A stretch of DNA of 64,000 bases, from positions 1 through 64,000 of the forward strand of contig CALUKE010000011.1 of assembly GCA_944321165.1 (NCBI GenBank). Reading direction: 5' to 3'. Source of the stretch: an uncultured Odoribacter sp. (lineage in GTDB: Bacteria > Bacteroidota > Bacteroidia > Bacteroidales > Marinifilaceae). Below the pieces are notes generated by a model. The model saw nothing but the letters and a program-made list of their open reading frames with translations. It was not told the DNA's origin and searched no databases. A program made the position numbers and the translations under genes. Shown in pieces: positions 54,043-63,956 of the stretch; the stretch's first letter is position 1, and each line of letters begins with the position of its first letter.

Positions 54043-56580
54043 TTATTTCGTTTTCCAATACACTGCATTCAAAAACCATTGCTGATTTTCCTCATTCAGT
54101 CCCTGTTCCTGCAATACTTGCGGCAAACGGGCATAATTCTGCCGAAACTGACGAATCAGTTCATTAAAACGTTCCGGATAATATGACAACGCTTCTCCCG
54201 TCGACTCCATGCACCCCAAAGCATCCTTCAATACAATATAGGCATCCCGATATTTCAAGGCGGTAACAGCCTTACCAAGGTGCTTAAACTGACCGACCAT
54301 ACCATCATTCAATTCCGGTATATCTGCGGGATAAACAATTTTCACCGTTTTAGCCCGGGAACAGGTCTTCTCCGGTATTACGACAGACAAAGCCAACTCC
54401 TCTCCCAAATATTCATATGCAACCTCTTTCCCGTTTACGGTCACTGATTCCGGAACGGCAGATCCAAACACCTTTACCTTAAAACAACGCTCCTTCGGCA
54501 TTCCCCGATATTTTCCCTTTCGAGCACCAATCGAAATGGTCAATTCCCGGCCATTCCGCTTCGCAGTTAAAGGAGTTTCTGCATATTCATCCGCGTAATA
54601 CTTATCGTTTCCCTGATCTTCGTACAAGGTAAAACTACCTTGTTCGCCCGGGAAAACAGCCAGGGTAATCTCTTCATCATTGGCATTCAGATTCTTTACC
54701 TGTCCATAAAGCGGTATGATTGATCCGGCTTTTACATACACCGGATATTCTGTCAAGGCAAAAGAACGCTCAACAACCTGTCCGCCTTTCAATAAAGTTC
54801 CCGTATGCCATTCATACCAGTCATTTCCTTCCGGTAACCAGACTTTCAAGATAGAACGACCATTTTCCATCGGAGCACCAATCGGGGCCACCAGCAACTG
54901 ATCGCCGAACATATATTCATTCTGGAAATCATAGGCTTCCTGTGCAGCAGGGTAATCATAGTACATCGGCCGGCAAAGGGAAAGACCGCTGTTATACGTT
55001 TCCCGCGCCATGGTATAAATATATGGCACGAGTTGATAACGAAGCAGAATGGCCTGCTGGAGTGCTTCAAAATACTCTCCCTGGAAATTCCAGGGTTCTT
55101 TGTTTAGCGATGCATATTTACCGGAATGGGTCCGGAAAATCGGACTAAATACCCCATACTGCATCCAACGGGTAAACAATTCAGGTTCCAACTCTTCCTT
55201 CTGTCCCCCCTTGAACATATGCCCTCCAATATCATGACTCCAATAACCATAAAGAACATTCGAAGCACAATTGGTAAAATAAGGCTGATAACCCAAAGAG
55301 TGCCAGGTAATAATCGCATCTCCGGAAAAACCGATTTGATAACGATGATTTCCCAAACCGCCCCAACGGTGGTAAAGCAAAGGCCGGGTATCCCGATTTT
55401 GTTCCATGTGAGAAAAAAATACATAATTAATCCACCAGGTATTGCTCAAACCCTCCACTTTCCGATCGGTCAACCATTGTTGCCAATCCAGCCACCAAAA
55501 ATCTACCCCCTGTTTCTCCATCGGTTCCAAAATCAAATCAAACATGCCGTTCATAAAATGTTTATCGGAAACCGTCCAGGGAATCGTTTCCCGGCTGGAG
55601 GGATCGACTTTCATCCATGCCGCCATATCAGGATATTTCTCCTCATAGGCAGCCACGCCGTCGGCCGGATGCAAATTCAATGTCACTTTCAAACCGCGTT
55701 CTTTCAAATAACCGAGGAATTGTGCCGGATCCGGGAATAAACGCCTGTTCCAGGTCCAACCGGTCCATCCGCCTTTGCCGGCCTCCGTATAATGCCAGTC
55801 CATATCCACGACCAATACATCCAGAGGTATCTGATAACGGTCGAAATTCTCTACCAATTGCCGGAATTCCTTGTCGGAATAACTCCAATAACGTGACCAC
55901 CAATACCCAAAAGCATAACGTGGTGGCAGAGGTACTTTTCCTGCAAATGCAGTAAAATCTTTCAAAGCCCCTTTATAATCTTGTCCATAAGCCATAAAAT
56001 ACCAATCCTGCCCTCCTTTTTCCGAACGGGTTTTCACCCAGGGCCATTCTGAACGGTCGAATAAAAAATGATCAGAATCATCGATCAAAGTCCACCCATC
56101 GGTAGCCAGCAATCCATCTTCCAATTGCATGGACTGATTATTGAATGTACAGAGATCCCCATCATAACCGTCCAGGGTCCGGGAAGTTCCTTTCAGATTA
56201 TGTTGTTGTTTCATACCCGGTACCCAGGTAAAGGGTTTCATTCCGGCAGCCGACGAAATCTTCAAATTATCAGCCGTAAATCGACCGGAATTTTTTTTGT
56301 ATTTCAATTCGAACTTTGATGTAGAAAGAACAATCCACTCCCCATCTTCCCGACACTGATATTCCGGGACCGGCAGATTCCGTTCTACGGCAACAAACGA
56401 AGGATCATCCACCCATTTTCCCGAAGGACTCCATTCCATCCGAACCACTCCAGTGGTAAGCATCGTAAAACGAACATTCCCATCCTGATAAGCCACCGAC
56501 TTTTTCTCCGTGGCTGCATACAGCAAACCCGTATGCCAAGTTCCCTGCAGCAAAACGAATAACAATAAAAAATACTTCAT
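54043..56580 (-). CDS. Glycoside hydrolase family 31 enzyme
   Basis: A secreted 845-residue GH31 enzyme, signal MKYFLLLFVLLQGTWHTGLL. The N-terminal beta-sandwich is at about 25-210 and the barrel at about 220-590. The nucleophile is Asp365 in WWLDWQQW and the likely acid/base Asp421 in FSGDAIITWHSLG. The segments DVLVVDMDWHYTEAGKGGWT, GYWSHDIGGHMF and RTHSGKYASLNKEPW are family motifs. GH31 enzymes are alpha-glucosidases, alpha-xylosidases, alpha-galactosaminidases and others; I cannot fix the specificity. The C-terminal about 100 residues (NDGMVGQFKHLGKAVTALKY onward) are an added helical part. Confidence 0.92.
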   Translation of the reverse strand: MKYFLLLFVLLQGTWHTGLLYAATEKKSVAYQDGNVRFTMLTTGVVRMEWSPSGKWVDDPSFVAVERNLPVPEYQCREDGEWIVLSTSKFELKYKKNSGRFTADNLKISSAAGMKPFTWVPGMKQQHNLKGTSRTLDGYDGDLCTFNNQSMQLEDGLLATDGWTLIDDSDHFLFDRSEWPWVKTRSEKGGQDWYFMAYGQDYKGALKDFTAFAGKVPLPPRYAFGYWWSRYWSYSDKEFRQLVENFDRYQIPLDVLVVDMDWHYTEAGKGGWTGWTWNRRLFPDPAQFLGYLKERGLKVTLNLHPADGVAAYEEKYPDMAAWMKVDPSSRETIPWTVSDKHFMNGMFDLILEPMEKQGVDFWWLDWQQWLTDRKVEGLSNTWWINYVFFSHMEQNRDTRPLLYHRWGGLGNHRYQIGFSGDAIITWHSLGYQPYFTNCASNVLYGYWSHDIGGHMFKGGQKEELEPELFTRWMQYGVFSPIFRTHSGKYASLNKEPWNFQGEYFEALQQAILLRYQLVPYIYTMARETYNSGLSLCRPMYYDYPAAQEAYDFQNEYMFGDQLLVAPIGAPMENGRSILKVWLPEGNDWYEWHTGTLLKGGQVVERSFALTEYPVYVKAGSIIPLYGQVKNLNANDEEITLAVFPGEQGSFTLYEDQGNDKYYADEYAETPLTAKRNGRELTISIGARKGKYRGMPKERCFKVKVFGSAVPESVTVNGKEVAYEYLGEELALSVVIPEKTCSRAKTVKIVYPADIPELNDGMVGQFKHLGKAVTALKYRDAYIVLKDALGCMESTGEALSYYPERFNELIRQFRQNYARLPQVLQEQGLNEENQQWFLNAVYWKTK

Positions 56581-56756
56581 CTTATAAGTGCATTAAATCA
56601 AATTTATAGTATAACTACCTTTGTGTTGTTCAGACAAAATTATCCCTTTTCAGAAAAAACAAAAGTAAAAAATAAGAAAATTTAAATTTAGACTAGAGAT
56701 TCAAATTCTTAAGAATTTTGATTATTTTTAGCAATTCATTTTTATCGATAAGATTC

Positions 56757-57848
56757 ATGACAGATTTAAGAGCAATCACTGCAAATTTTGCTATTTCGGG
56801 AGAAGTGGCAGAAATCGTTCCCTTAGGGGCCGGATTGATTAATGACACGTTTCTGGTAAAAACACAAGCGGATGCAACTCCGGATTATGTTTTACAACGT
56901 ATTAACCACGCGATCTTTCAGGATGTCGCGCTATTACAGGAAAACATTCGTTATATTACATCACGGATACGTTATCACTTGCAACAACGCCACGAAAACG
57001 ATATCGACCGGAAAACACTGACGCTTGTTCCGACCAAAGACCAACAACTCTTTTTCCATGACGGAGAGAACTATTGGCGTCTGACAATTTATATTCAGGG
57101 ATCTAAAACCTTCGAACAGGTAACTCCGGATCTGGCTTATCAGACAGGACGGGCCTTCGGAGAATTTCAATATTTTCTTTCAGATGTGCCCAATCCCCCA
57201 ATCGGCGAAACCATTCCCAAGTTCCACAACATGGAATTCCGCTTACAGCAATTGCAGGAAGCTATTTCTGCCAACCGGGCCGGCCGACTTTCCAAAGTAC
57301 AGACGATTGTCGACGAATTGCTGCAACGCTCCGAAGAAATGTGCAAAGCAGAACGTCTCCATAAGGAAGGGAAATTACCCAAACGGATTACCCATTGCGA
57401 CACCAAGGTCAACAACATGCTTTTCGATCAAAACAACGATTTCCTGTGTGTCATCGACTTGGATACCACCATGCCGGGCTTTGTACTGTCCGATTTCGGT
57501 GATTTCATCCGTACCGCAGCCAACACCGGTGCCGAAGACGATAAAGATTTGAGTCGCATCGGTCTCAACATGGAAATATTCCGTGAATTCTCCCGAGGAT
57601 ATCTCCAAACGGCAAGTGCATTTTTAACTCCCTTGGAAAAAGAACTGCTTCCCTACGGGGCTCAACTTCTGACTTATATGCAAACCGTCCGTTTCCTGAC
57701 CGATTATATCAACGGAGACACTTATTACAAAATTCAATATCCGGAACACAATCTGCAACGGACAATGGCACAGCTGACTCTACTACACAGTATTGACAAA
57801 CACATGGACGAAATGAATACCTGGATCAATCATCTTTCAAACAACTAA
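56757..57848 (+). CDS. Sugar kinase of the aminoglycoside phosphotransferase fold (NahK-like)
   Basis: A 363-residue cytoplasmic kinase. The catalytic loop is ITHCDTKVNNMLFD and the metal-binding segment VIDLDTTMPGFVLSDFGDFI, with GAGLINDTFLVKT as the nucleotide loop. The architecture is that of N-acetylhexosamine 1-kinase (NahK), which phosphorylates GlcNAc/GalNAc at C1. I chose ATG 56757 (MTDLRAITANFAI); the ORF extends 13 residues upstream. It starts a plus-strand pair with GH109 (3 bp gap), which releases GalNAc, supporting an N-acetylhexosamine substrate. Confidence 0.85.
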   Translation: MTDLRAITANFAISGEVAEIVPLGAGLINDTFLVKTQADATPDYVLQRINHAIFQDVALLQENIRYITSRIRYHLQQRHENDIDRKTLTLVPTKDQQLFFHDGENYWRLTIYIQGSKTFEQVTPDLAYQTGRAFGEFQYFLSDVPNPPIGETIPKFHNMEFRLQQLQEAISANRAGRLSKVQTIVDELLQRSEEMCKAERLHKEGKLPKRITHCDTKVNNMLFDQNNDFLCVIDLDTTMPGFVLSDFGDFIRTAANTGAEDDKDLSRIGLNMEIFREFSRGYLQTASAFLTPLEKELLPYGAQLLTYMQTVRFLTDYINGDTYYKIQYPEHNLQRTMAQLTLLHSIDKHMDEMNTWINHLSNN

Positions 57849-57851
57849 AAT

Positions 57852-59258
57852 ATGAAAAAATTCACTTATTTATTAGCAATTCTTTTTGCAGTTATCAGCA
57901 TTAGCTGTCAGTGCAAACAATCCTCGGAAAAGACGAATACTCCGAGCATGATTCAAACAGAGATACCGGAACGTCCTGCCGGTCAAAGTGATGTTGTCGG
58001 ACTTCGTTGCGAACCGCTTGATACGGTAAGGGTAGGATTCATCGGTCTGGGTATGCGAGGCCCGGGAGCTGTTTACCGATTCACCCAGATTGAAGGGACC
58101 AGCATCAAGGCACTCTGCGACCTGTATCCCGACCGGGTAGAAAAAGCACAGGCCATTCTGACACAGAATAATCTGCCGCAAGCAGCCGCTTATAGTGGCG
58201 AAGAAGGCTGGAAAGAACTCTGTGAACGTCCGGACATCGATCTGGTGTACATTGCTACCCCCTGGTTACTCCACACGCCGATCGCCGTTTATGCCATGGA
58301 ACACGGCAAGCACGTAGCCATCGAAGTACCGGCTGCCATGAATCTTGATGAATGCTGGCAATTGGTCAACACTGCAGAAAAAACCCGCCGTCACTGCATG
58401 ATGCTGGAAAACTGCGTATACGACTTTTTCGAACTGACCACCCTGAATATGGCTCAGCATGGTCTATTCGGAGAAATTCTGCACGTAGAAGGCTCCTACA
58501 TCCACAATCTGGAAGAATTCTGGGCAGCCTATCAAGGAAACTGGCGTCTGGATTTCAATGAGAAACATCGGGGCGATGTATATGCTACCCACGGAATGGG
58601 ACCGGCCTGTCAATTGTTGAATATCCACCGGGGAAACAAAATGAATTACCTGGTAGCCATGGATTCCAAAGCCCTGACTGGACCCAAAATCGTAGAAAAA
58701 ATCAACCAACGGGAAAGCAAAGATTTTCAGAATGCAGATCACACCATGACAATGATCCAAACTGAAAACGGTCAAACCATCCATATTCAGCACGACGTCA
58801 TGAATCCTCGTCCTTATAGCCGAATGTATCAACTGACCGGAACCGAAGGTTTTGCCAACAAATACCCGATCGAAGGTTATACTTTCCGTAGTCCGCAAGA
58901 AGTAGAAGGAGTTCCTGATCACGAAAACCTGAGCATGCACTCTTTTGTACCCGAAGATGTCAAAGAAGCTCTGATGGAACAATACAAACATCCGATCCAG
59001 AGAGAACTGGAAGAAAAAGCCAAAAAAGTCGGTGGACACGGCGGTATGGACTTCATCATGGACTACCGTCTGGTATACTGCCTGCGCAACGGTTTGCCTC
59101 TTGACCAGGATGTTTACGATGCTGCAGAATGGTCTTGCCTGGGCGAACTGACCCGCATTTCCATTGAAAACAACAGCATGCCGGTCGAAGTACCGGACTT
59201 TACCCGGGGAGCTTGGCAGAAAATGAACGGTTACCACCATTTTATGGCTGGCGAATAA
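57852..59258 (+). CDS. Glycoside hydrolase family 109 (NAD-dependent alpha-N-acetylgalactosaminidase-like)
   Basis: A 468-residue exported enzyme of the Gfo/Idh/MocA fold. The lipoprotein-like signal ends in SISCQCKQ. The Rossmann motif is VGFIGLGMRGPGAV. The substrate-binding and catalytic part shows RHCMMLENCVYDFFELTTLN, YATHGMGPACQLLNIHRGNK and GHGGMDFIMDYRLVYCLRNG. GH109 enzymes hydrolyse alpha-GalNAc by an NAD+-dependent oxidation-elimination route and are common in mucin and blood-group glycan users. It is translationally close to the NahK-like kinase (3 bp), so the pair would release and phosphorylate GalNAc. Confidence 0.92.
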   Translation: MKKFTYLLAILFAVISISCQCKQSSEKTNTPSMIQTEIPERPAGQSDVVGLRCEPLDTVRVGFIGLGMRGPGAVYRFTQIEGTSIKALCDLYPDRVEKAQAILTQNNLPQAAAYSGEEGWKELCERPDIDLVYIATPWLLHTPIAVYAMEHGKHVAIEVPAAMNLDECWQLVNTAEKTRRHCMMLENCVYDFFELTTLNMAQHGLFGEILHVEGSYIHNLEEFWAAYQGNWRLDFNEKHRGDVYATHGMGPACQLLNIHRGNKMNYLVAMDSKALTGPKIVEKINQRESKDFQNADHTMTMIQTENGQTIHIQHDVMNPRPYSRMYQLTGTEGFANKYPIEGYTFRSPQEVEGVPDHENLSMHSFVPEDVKEALMEQYKHPIQRELEEKAKKVGGHGGMDFIMDYRLVYCLRNGLPLDQDVYDAAEWSCLGELTRISIENNSMPVEVPDFTRGAWQKMNGYHHFMAGE

Positions 59259-59276
59259 AAAAAACATAAATCAGAC

Positions 59277-59299
59277 AAGGGGGCCCACAAAGCCCCCTT
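59277..59299 (+). terminator. Terminator of the GH109 transcript
   Basis: AAGGGGGC and GCCCCCTT form a short strong stem, followed by a T-run to 59303, 18 bp after the stop. Confidence 0.85.
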
Positions 59300-59366
59300 T
59301 TTTATCAGCTCTTCTTTCTCTGCTAAAATTAAACAGTCATTTTATGCAAATTTCAATGTTTCTTCG

Positions 59367-59374
59367 TATCTTTG
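59367..59374 (+). promoter_or_regulatory. Promoter -7 box of ssrA
   Basis: TATCTTTG matches TAnnTTTG and ends 12 bases before the mature 5' end of the tmRNA, consistent with a short processed leader. Confidence 0.7.
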
Positions 59375-59386
59375 CCAAACATACTT

Positions 59387-59783
59387 GGGGCAGACCTGGA
59401 TTTGACAGCATGAAGAATAGGTATGTAAGCATGTCGGGAGCAGTGAAACGGCCCGTAAATCCCGGACACAAAATTTTAATTGGCGAAAGAAATTACGCTC
59501 TCGCTGCCTAATCTTTAGAAGATTGAAGGCTTAATCATTGCTCAAGGAGTGATGACGGGACATCCCGCCGGTGGTTGCCACCTTATTCCGGCCGGCATTC
59601 GGGGTGCAGTCAATATAAGGTTAGTCTGAGCCTGCTTCGGGCAAAAGGCGAAAATTCAGAAGCTAAGCGGTAGCTTGGGTGCCTCTTTCCAGACTACCGA
59701 CGAAAACCAATAAGCGGCTAAGCATGTAGAAAGCATATGGATTCCGTGTTTGGACCAGGGTTCGATTCCCTGCTGCTCCACCA
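59387..59783 (+). ncRNA. ssrA: Transfer-messenger RNA (tmRNA)
   Basis: The tRNA-like ends pair as GGGGCAG (59387-59393) with CTGCTCC (59773-59779), followed by the discriminator A and encoded CCA at 59781-59783. The T-arm region GGTTCGATTCCCTGC is present. The tag reading frame, 59482-59511, encodes GERNYALAA followed by TAA and is preceded by the expected A-rich resume region. This matches the Bacteroidota-type tag GExNYALAA. tmRNA rescues stalled ribosomes together with SmpB. A 13-bp terminator stem follows at 59791-59819. Confidence 0.97.
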
Positions 59784-59790
59784 AACAAAA

Positions 59791-59819
59791 AAAAAGACAC
59801 TGATAATCAGTGTCTTTTT
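59791..59819. terminator. Terminator after ssrA
   Basis: AAAAAGACACTGA and TCAGTGTCTTTTT form a 13-bp stem with the loop TAA, 7 bp after the tmRNA end. It can also end the mltD transcript from the other side. Confidence 0.88.
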
Positions 59820-59856
59820 CCTTATTTCCAGAAATCTTTACTCAAAGCATCAACCA

Positions 59857-61431
59857 TCAGATTTTGATTTTCAATTTCTGACCGGGGCGAATATCCCGCA
59901 CCTGATTTTCAGAAATTCCATTCCACCGCATAATATCCTTATTGGAGACTCCGGGATATTTCTTGGCTATCGACCACAGGTTTTCTCCTTTCCGCACCGT
60001 ATAATATATAAATTCACCATCAATGGTTTCCACCTTTGGAGCAGAAGCCGTATTGTCCTCCTTTCCGGAATAAGCGGCCTTGTTCTTATACTGGCTGAGT
60101 TTTTTCTCCGGCACATAAAGCACCAACTTCTGACCAGGACGGATAGTCATCCGTTTATTCAAGTTATTCCAATATTTCAAATCAGCCAGTCGTACGTTGA
60201 ACTTCAAAGCTATCGCCCCCGGGACATCTCCGGATTTTACCGTATACACCAAACGAGCCCTCCCTTCTTGTCCCAAACCCGGAGCATGAACCTTGATGCG
60301 ATTCTTCGGATCGGCAGTACGATCGTTGTCATTAAAATACTTCGTCCGGTTGCAGGCAAAAATCGAATCCTGCTGATCGATAAAATCATGCACCTGTTCA
60401 TAAGGCATGATCAGACTGTAGGATTTCCCGAAACCGGCAGGCACTACGTCCGCCCGGTACTGTGGATTTAAATCTCGCAATTCTTCCACCGAAAGATCCA
60501 GTTTGGCCGCAATCTGCTCGAAATGCACCGCCTCATTCAGCATAAGACTGTCGCACATCGGCGGCAAAGTAGACTGAATCGGGTAAATACCATGTTCTTT
60601 ATAATAGGCAAATACATAATTGGCAGCAATAAAAGCCGGTACATATCCACGAGTCTCCCGCGGCAACTGGTAATAAATATCCCAGTAATTTTTTTTGCCT
60701 CCAGAACGACGAATGGCCTTGTTCACATTACCCGGTCCGCAATTGTAAGCAGCAATCACTAAAATCCAGTCTTCATAAATAGCATACAAATCATTCAGAT
60801 AACGGACAGCCGCCTGTGTCGATTTGATCGGATCCCGGCGTTCGTCTACATAAGAATTGATTTCCAATTTATACATCTTACCGGTACCGTACATAAACTG
60901 CCACAAGCCACAAGCCCCGGCCCGAGAGAGAGCTTTCGGATTCAAGGCACTCTCGATGACCGGCAAATATTTCAATTCCAGAGGCATGCATTCTGCATCC
61001 AGCGCTTCCTCGAAAAGCGGGAAATAATACTCGCTTTTCCCCAGCATATTTGCCACCTGAAAACGTTTTTTCACAGTATAAAGTTCTATATAAGTACGTA
61101 CGATGTCATTAAACGACAAAGGAACAGCGGATTGCAAAGAATCCAATCGCAACAGATACAACGAATCGCTGCAAAAAGGCACCTGTTTAGCACTTTCAGC
61201 GATGTAAAGAGAATCGACATAAAAGGTACTGTCCTGTTTGCTCGTATACCAGCCAGTATAATAATAATCTAATTTTTCCAAAAAAGAATCCGGGATTGAA
61301 TCCGTAATCACCGGTTCTGCATATATAGTATCCGGCTCTGCCACTACAAGGCTGTCAGCAAGCCTCTGCTCTCTTCCCCATACGCTATTTCCCAGCGCAG
61401 TCAATGCTACCAAAAACAAAAGACGTATCAT
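59857..61431 (-). CDS. Membrane-bound lytic murein transglycosylase D-like protein with LysM domains
   Basis: A 524-residue exported enzyme (signal MIRLLFLVALTALGNSVWGR). The GH23 SLT domain shows PVIESALNPKALSRAGACGL with the catalytic Glu, WQFMYGTGKMY, and AAYNCGPGNVNKAIRRSGG. Two LysM peptidoglycan-binding units end the protein: VYTVKSGDVPGAIALKFNVR and YTVRKGENLWSIAKKY, each closing with a PGQKL motif. It cuts the glycan strand of peptidoglycan, giving anhydro-muramyl products. It closes the operon parA-parB-DUF5683-mltD. Confidence 0.93.
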   Translation of the reverse strand: MIRLLFLVALTALGNSVWGREQRLADSLVVAEPDTIYAEPVITDSIPDSFLEKLDYYYTGWYTSKQDSTFYVDSLYIAESAKQVPFCSDSLYLLRLDSLQSAVPLSFNDIVRTYIELYTVKKRFQVANMLGKSEYYFPLFEEALDAECMPLELKYLPVIESALNPKALSRAGACGLWQFMYGTGKMYKLEINSYVDERRDPIKSTQAAVRYLNDLYAIYEDWILVIAAYNCGPGNVNKAIRRSGGKKNYWDIYYQLPRETRGYVPAFIAANYVFAYYKEHGIYPIQSTLPPMCDSLMLNEAVHFEQIAAKLDLSVEELRDLNPQYRADVVPAGFGKSYSLIMPYEQVHDFIDQQDSIFACNRTKYFNDNDRTADPKNRIKVHAPGLGQEGRARLVYTVKSGDVPGAIALKFNVRLADLKYWNNLNKRMTIRPGQKLVLYVPEKKLSQYKNKAAYSGKEDNTASAPKVETIDGEFIYYTVRKGENLWSIAKKYPGVSNKDIMRWNGISENQVRDIRPGQKLKIKI

Positions 61432-61436
61432 TCCGT

Positions 61437-62117
61437 TTAAAATTTAAAAGTTAAGGTCAAACCTATATTTCCTCCTGTAAGCGGACTATACGAAGAAGTA
61501 GGTTGTACATTCAAACTCAGGTTGTCATCGATTTCAAAATCATAAAAATGAGCATATACCGTCGCATCGATGACATTGATGGCATAAATCGCAGCCATCA
61601 CAATATAGCACAAATCCCGATTCCGTCTGAACGAAGACTTCCGGTTGCTCAAAATATTCTTAAACCACGTTTGTCCTGTTTCCGTCTGCATATAAGGATC
61701 GGTCTCGACATCGAATGCTTTCGGGATTTTATCCCAGGCCGGATTTTCCGGATAAGGCGTATCCGGATCGGCCGCTTTTTGATCCAGGTATTGCACCCAC
61801 TCCACATAAGCATCCCGATATTCCCGATAACGTGCCTGATTCCAGGTAATACCATACAGATCCGCTATGATTCCCGCGTACAAAATAGGCACCTTCCACC
61901 ATTGTCCATTATAAATCTGACCGGATCCGGGCACCAGCATTGCCATAATAGTTGCCTTATGAGGAGAATGAGGCTTTTGCTTCACGATCTGTTCGAATGC
62001 TTGAAGCGTATCGTCAACAGTCACAATCTGGGTAGTCGTATCTTTCTCCCAGCCCCCAGCAGCCTTCACACTCATCCCCAAACAAATGGCCAAGGCCAAA
62101 AAAACTATCCTTTTCAT
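61437..62117 (-). CDS. DUF5683-family exported protein
   Basis: A 226-residue protein with signal MKRIVFLALAICLGMSVKAA. It has the family motif MLVPGSGQIYNGQWWKVPIL and a second hydrophobic segment around LCYIVMAAIYAINVIDATVY. The C-terminus SPLTGGNIGLTLTFKF resembles an outer-membrane beta strand ending in Phe. Function is unknown; it is almost always found behind parB in Bacteroidota. The start overlaps the parB stop by 4 bp and mltD begins 5 bp after its stop, so all are probably translated from one message. Confidence 0.88.
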   Translation of the reverse strand: MKRIVFLALAICLGMSVKAAGGWEKDTTTQIVTVDDTLQAFEQIVKQKPHSPHKATIMAMLVPGSGQIYNGQWWKVPILYAGIIADLYGITWNQARYREYRDAYVEWVQYLDQKAADPDTPYPENPAWDKIPKAFDVETDPYMQTETGQTWFKNILSNRKSSFRRNRDLCYIVMAAIYAINVIDATVYAHFYDFEIDDNLSLNVQPTSSYSPLTGGNIGLTLTFKF

Positions 62118-63004
62118 TCAATTTTATCCAACAACTCGATGATCTTTTCCAATTCTGCATCAGACTTAAAGCCTATGATAATCTTTCCTCTCCCGTTTTC
62201 ATTCCGCTTCAATTCCACTTTTGCCTGAAAACGCTGAGACAAATGTTTCTGCAATTCGATATAATCTCCGATTTCATTCTTTTTCACCGGTTTTTCACCC
62301 GTCTCCTCCTCTTTCTCCTTCGGATTAGCCAACTCCCGTACAATCTCCTCCACTTTGCGAACCGAAAAATCGTATTTAACAATCTGCTCGAAAATCATCA
62401 ACTGTGTATCGGTATCCTCTACTCCCAATATCGCCCGGGCATGTCCCATCGATATCTGCTTATCCCGAACGGCCAGCTGAATCTGGGCAGGCAATTTCAA
62501 GAGACGCAAATAATTGGCAATCGTTGTTCTTTTTTTACCGACCCGTTCACTCAAACTCTCCTGAGTAAGATGACACTCGTCGATCAAACGCTGATAACTG
62601 ATTGCCACCTCAATGGCATTCAAGTCTTCGCGCTGGATATTCTCGATCAACGCAAGTTCCAGCAAACTGTCATCCTCCGTTTTGCGAATGTAAGCGGGGA
62701 TCGTTGACAAACCGGCCAACTTGGAAGCTCTGAATCTTCTCTCCCCGGCGATAATCTCATACTTACCGTCCTCAATAACACGAACGGTAATGGGCTGTAC
62801 GATCCCGATCGCTTTGATGGATGCGGCCAGTTCATTCAGTGCTTCTTCATTAAATTCCGTTCTGGGCTGAAAAGGATTGGGACGAATATCCGCAAGATTT
62901 AACTCTTGTATGGCCGATACGATAATCTCCTTTGCCACTGGTTCCTCCGCTGCATCCGCAATCAAAGCCCCCAAACCTCGTCCTAATACATTCTTCTTTG
63001 CCAT
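62114..63004 (-). CDS. parB: Chromosome partitioning protein ParB
   Basis: A 296-residue ParB/Spo0J CTPase and centromere-binding protein. The N-terminal ParB domain shows IRPNPFQPRTEFNEEALNEL, ITVRVIEDGKYEIIAGERRF and RASKLAGLSTIPAYI. The parS-binding helix-turn-helix is at LTQESLSERVGKKRTTIANY. The C-terminus is a dimerisation part. With ParA it moves newly copied origins apart. I see no convincing parS site in the window, so the origin may lie nearby but outside it. Confidence 0.96.
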   Translation of the reverse strand: MAKKNVLGRGLGALIADAAEEPVAKEIIVSAIQELNLADIRPNPFQPRTEFNEEALNELAASIKAIGIVQPITVRVIEDGKYEIIAGERRFRASKLAGLSTIPAYIRKTEDDSLLELALIENIQREDLNAIEVAISYQRLIDECHLTQESLSERVGKKRTTIANYLRLLKLPAQIQLAVRDKQISMGHARAILGVEDTDTQLMIFEQIVKYDFSVRKVEEIVRELANPKEKEEETGEKPVKKNEIGDYIELQKHLSQRFQAKVELKRNENGRGKIIIGFKSDAELEKIIELLDKIE

Positions 63005-63014
63005 AATCTATTTT

Positions 63015-63788
63015 TTAATTTTCCAGTGTTCTCTTCAACAATTCCTGTGCCAACGACATATAATCTTCCGAACCCCGACTATTGGCATCATAGAGGATGG
63101 CAGGCTGTCCAAAACCGGGAGCCTCCGCCAATTTAGTATTCCGATTGATCAAAGTCTTAAACACCATGTCCTGGAAATTTTTCCGAACTTCCTCCACCAC
63201 CTGATTAGACAGGCGCAAACGGGCATCGTACATCGTCAGCACGAATCCCTCGATCTCCAGTCCCGTATTCAGCCGCTTCTGAATCAATTTGATCGTACTC
63301 AACAGTTTTCCCAAACCTTCCAAAGCAAAATACTCGCACTGTACCGGAATAATCACCGAATCAGCCGCAGTCAATGAATTCACCGTGATCAAACCCAAAG
63401 AAGGAGAACAATCGATCAAGATATAATCGTATTTATCCTTCACCGGCTCCAACACCTTTTTCATGATCTTTTCCCGGTTTTCCAAATTCATCATATCCAC
63501 CTCCGCTCCTACCAGGTTTATATTAGAAGGCAATAATTCCAAACGGTCGATCTCTGTCTTCAACGTTGCCTTTTCTGCCGCCAACCCATCCACCAGACAT
63601 TCATAAATCGTCGAATCCCCCAATTTCTGTACTTCATATCCCAAGCCGGAAGAAGCATTTCCCTGCGGATCCGCATCGACCAACAAAATCCGTTGATCCA
63701 GAACTGCCAGACTTGCAGCAAGATTCACAGAAGTCGTCGTTTTTCCTACACCACCCTTTTGATTAGCAATAGCAATGATCTTAGACAT
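63015..63788 (-). CDS. parA: Chromosome partitioning ATPase ParA
   Basis: A 257-residue Walker-type ATPase. The deviant Walker A is KGGVGKTT (residues 11-18), Walker A' is LVDADPQGNASSGLGYE, and Walker B is DYILIDCSPSLGLITVNSL. It binds DNA non-specifically with ATP and is released by ParB. It is the first gene of the operon; parB starts 10 bp after its stop. The length and motifs match the chromosomal Soj/ParA type rather than plasmid ParA with an extra helix-turn-helix domain. Confidence 0.97.
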   Translation of the reverse strand: MSKIIAIANQKGGVGKTTTSVNLAASLAVLDQRILLVDADPQGNASSGLGYEVQKLGDSTIYECLVDGLAAEKATLKTEIDRLELLPSNINLVGAEVDMMNLENREKIMKKVLEPVKDKYDYILIDCSPSLGLITVNSLTAADSVIIPVQCEYFALEGLGKLLSTIKLIQKRLNTGLEIEGFVLTMYDARLRLSNQVVEEVRKNFQDMVFKTLINRNTKLAEAPGFGQPAILYDANSRGSEDYMSLAQELLKRTLEN

Positions 63789-63956
63789 AAATTCCCATTT
63801 TATGATATTTGTCGTAAAAATACAACTAAAAAAATTATCTGCTTGATTTTTGAATGTCTTTTTAATAACAAAAACAGCTTTTTTACTAACAATTCAAAAC
63901 AAAACACTGACTTTCAACAGCATAAATATAACCTATCCATGTACGGCTATTTTATA

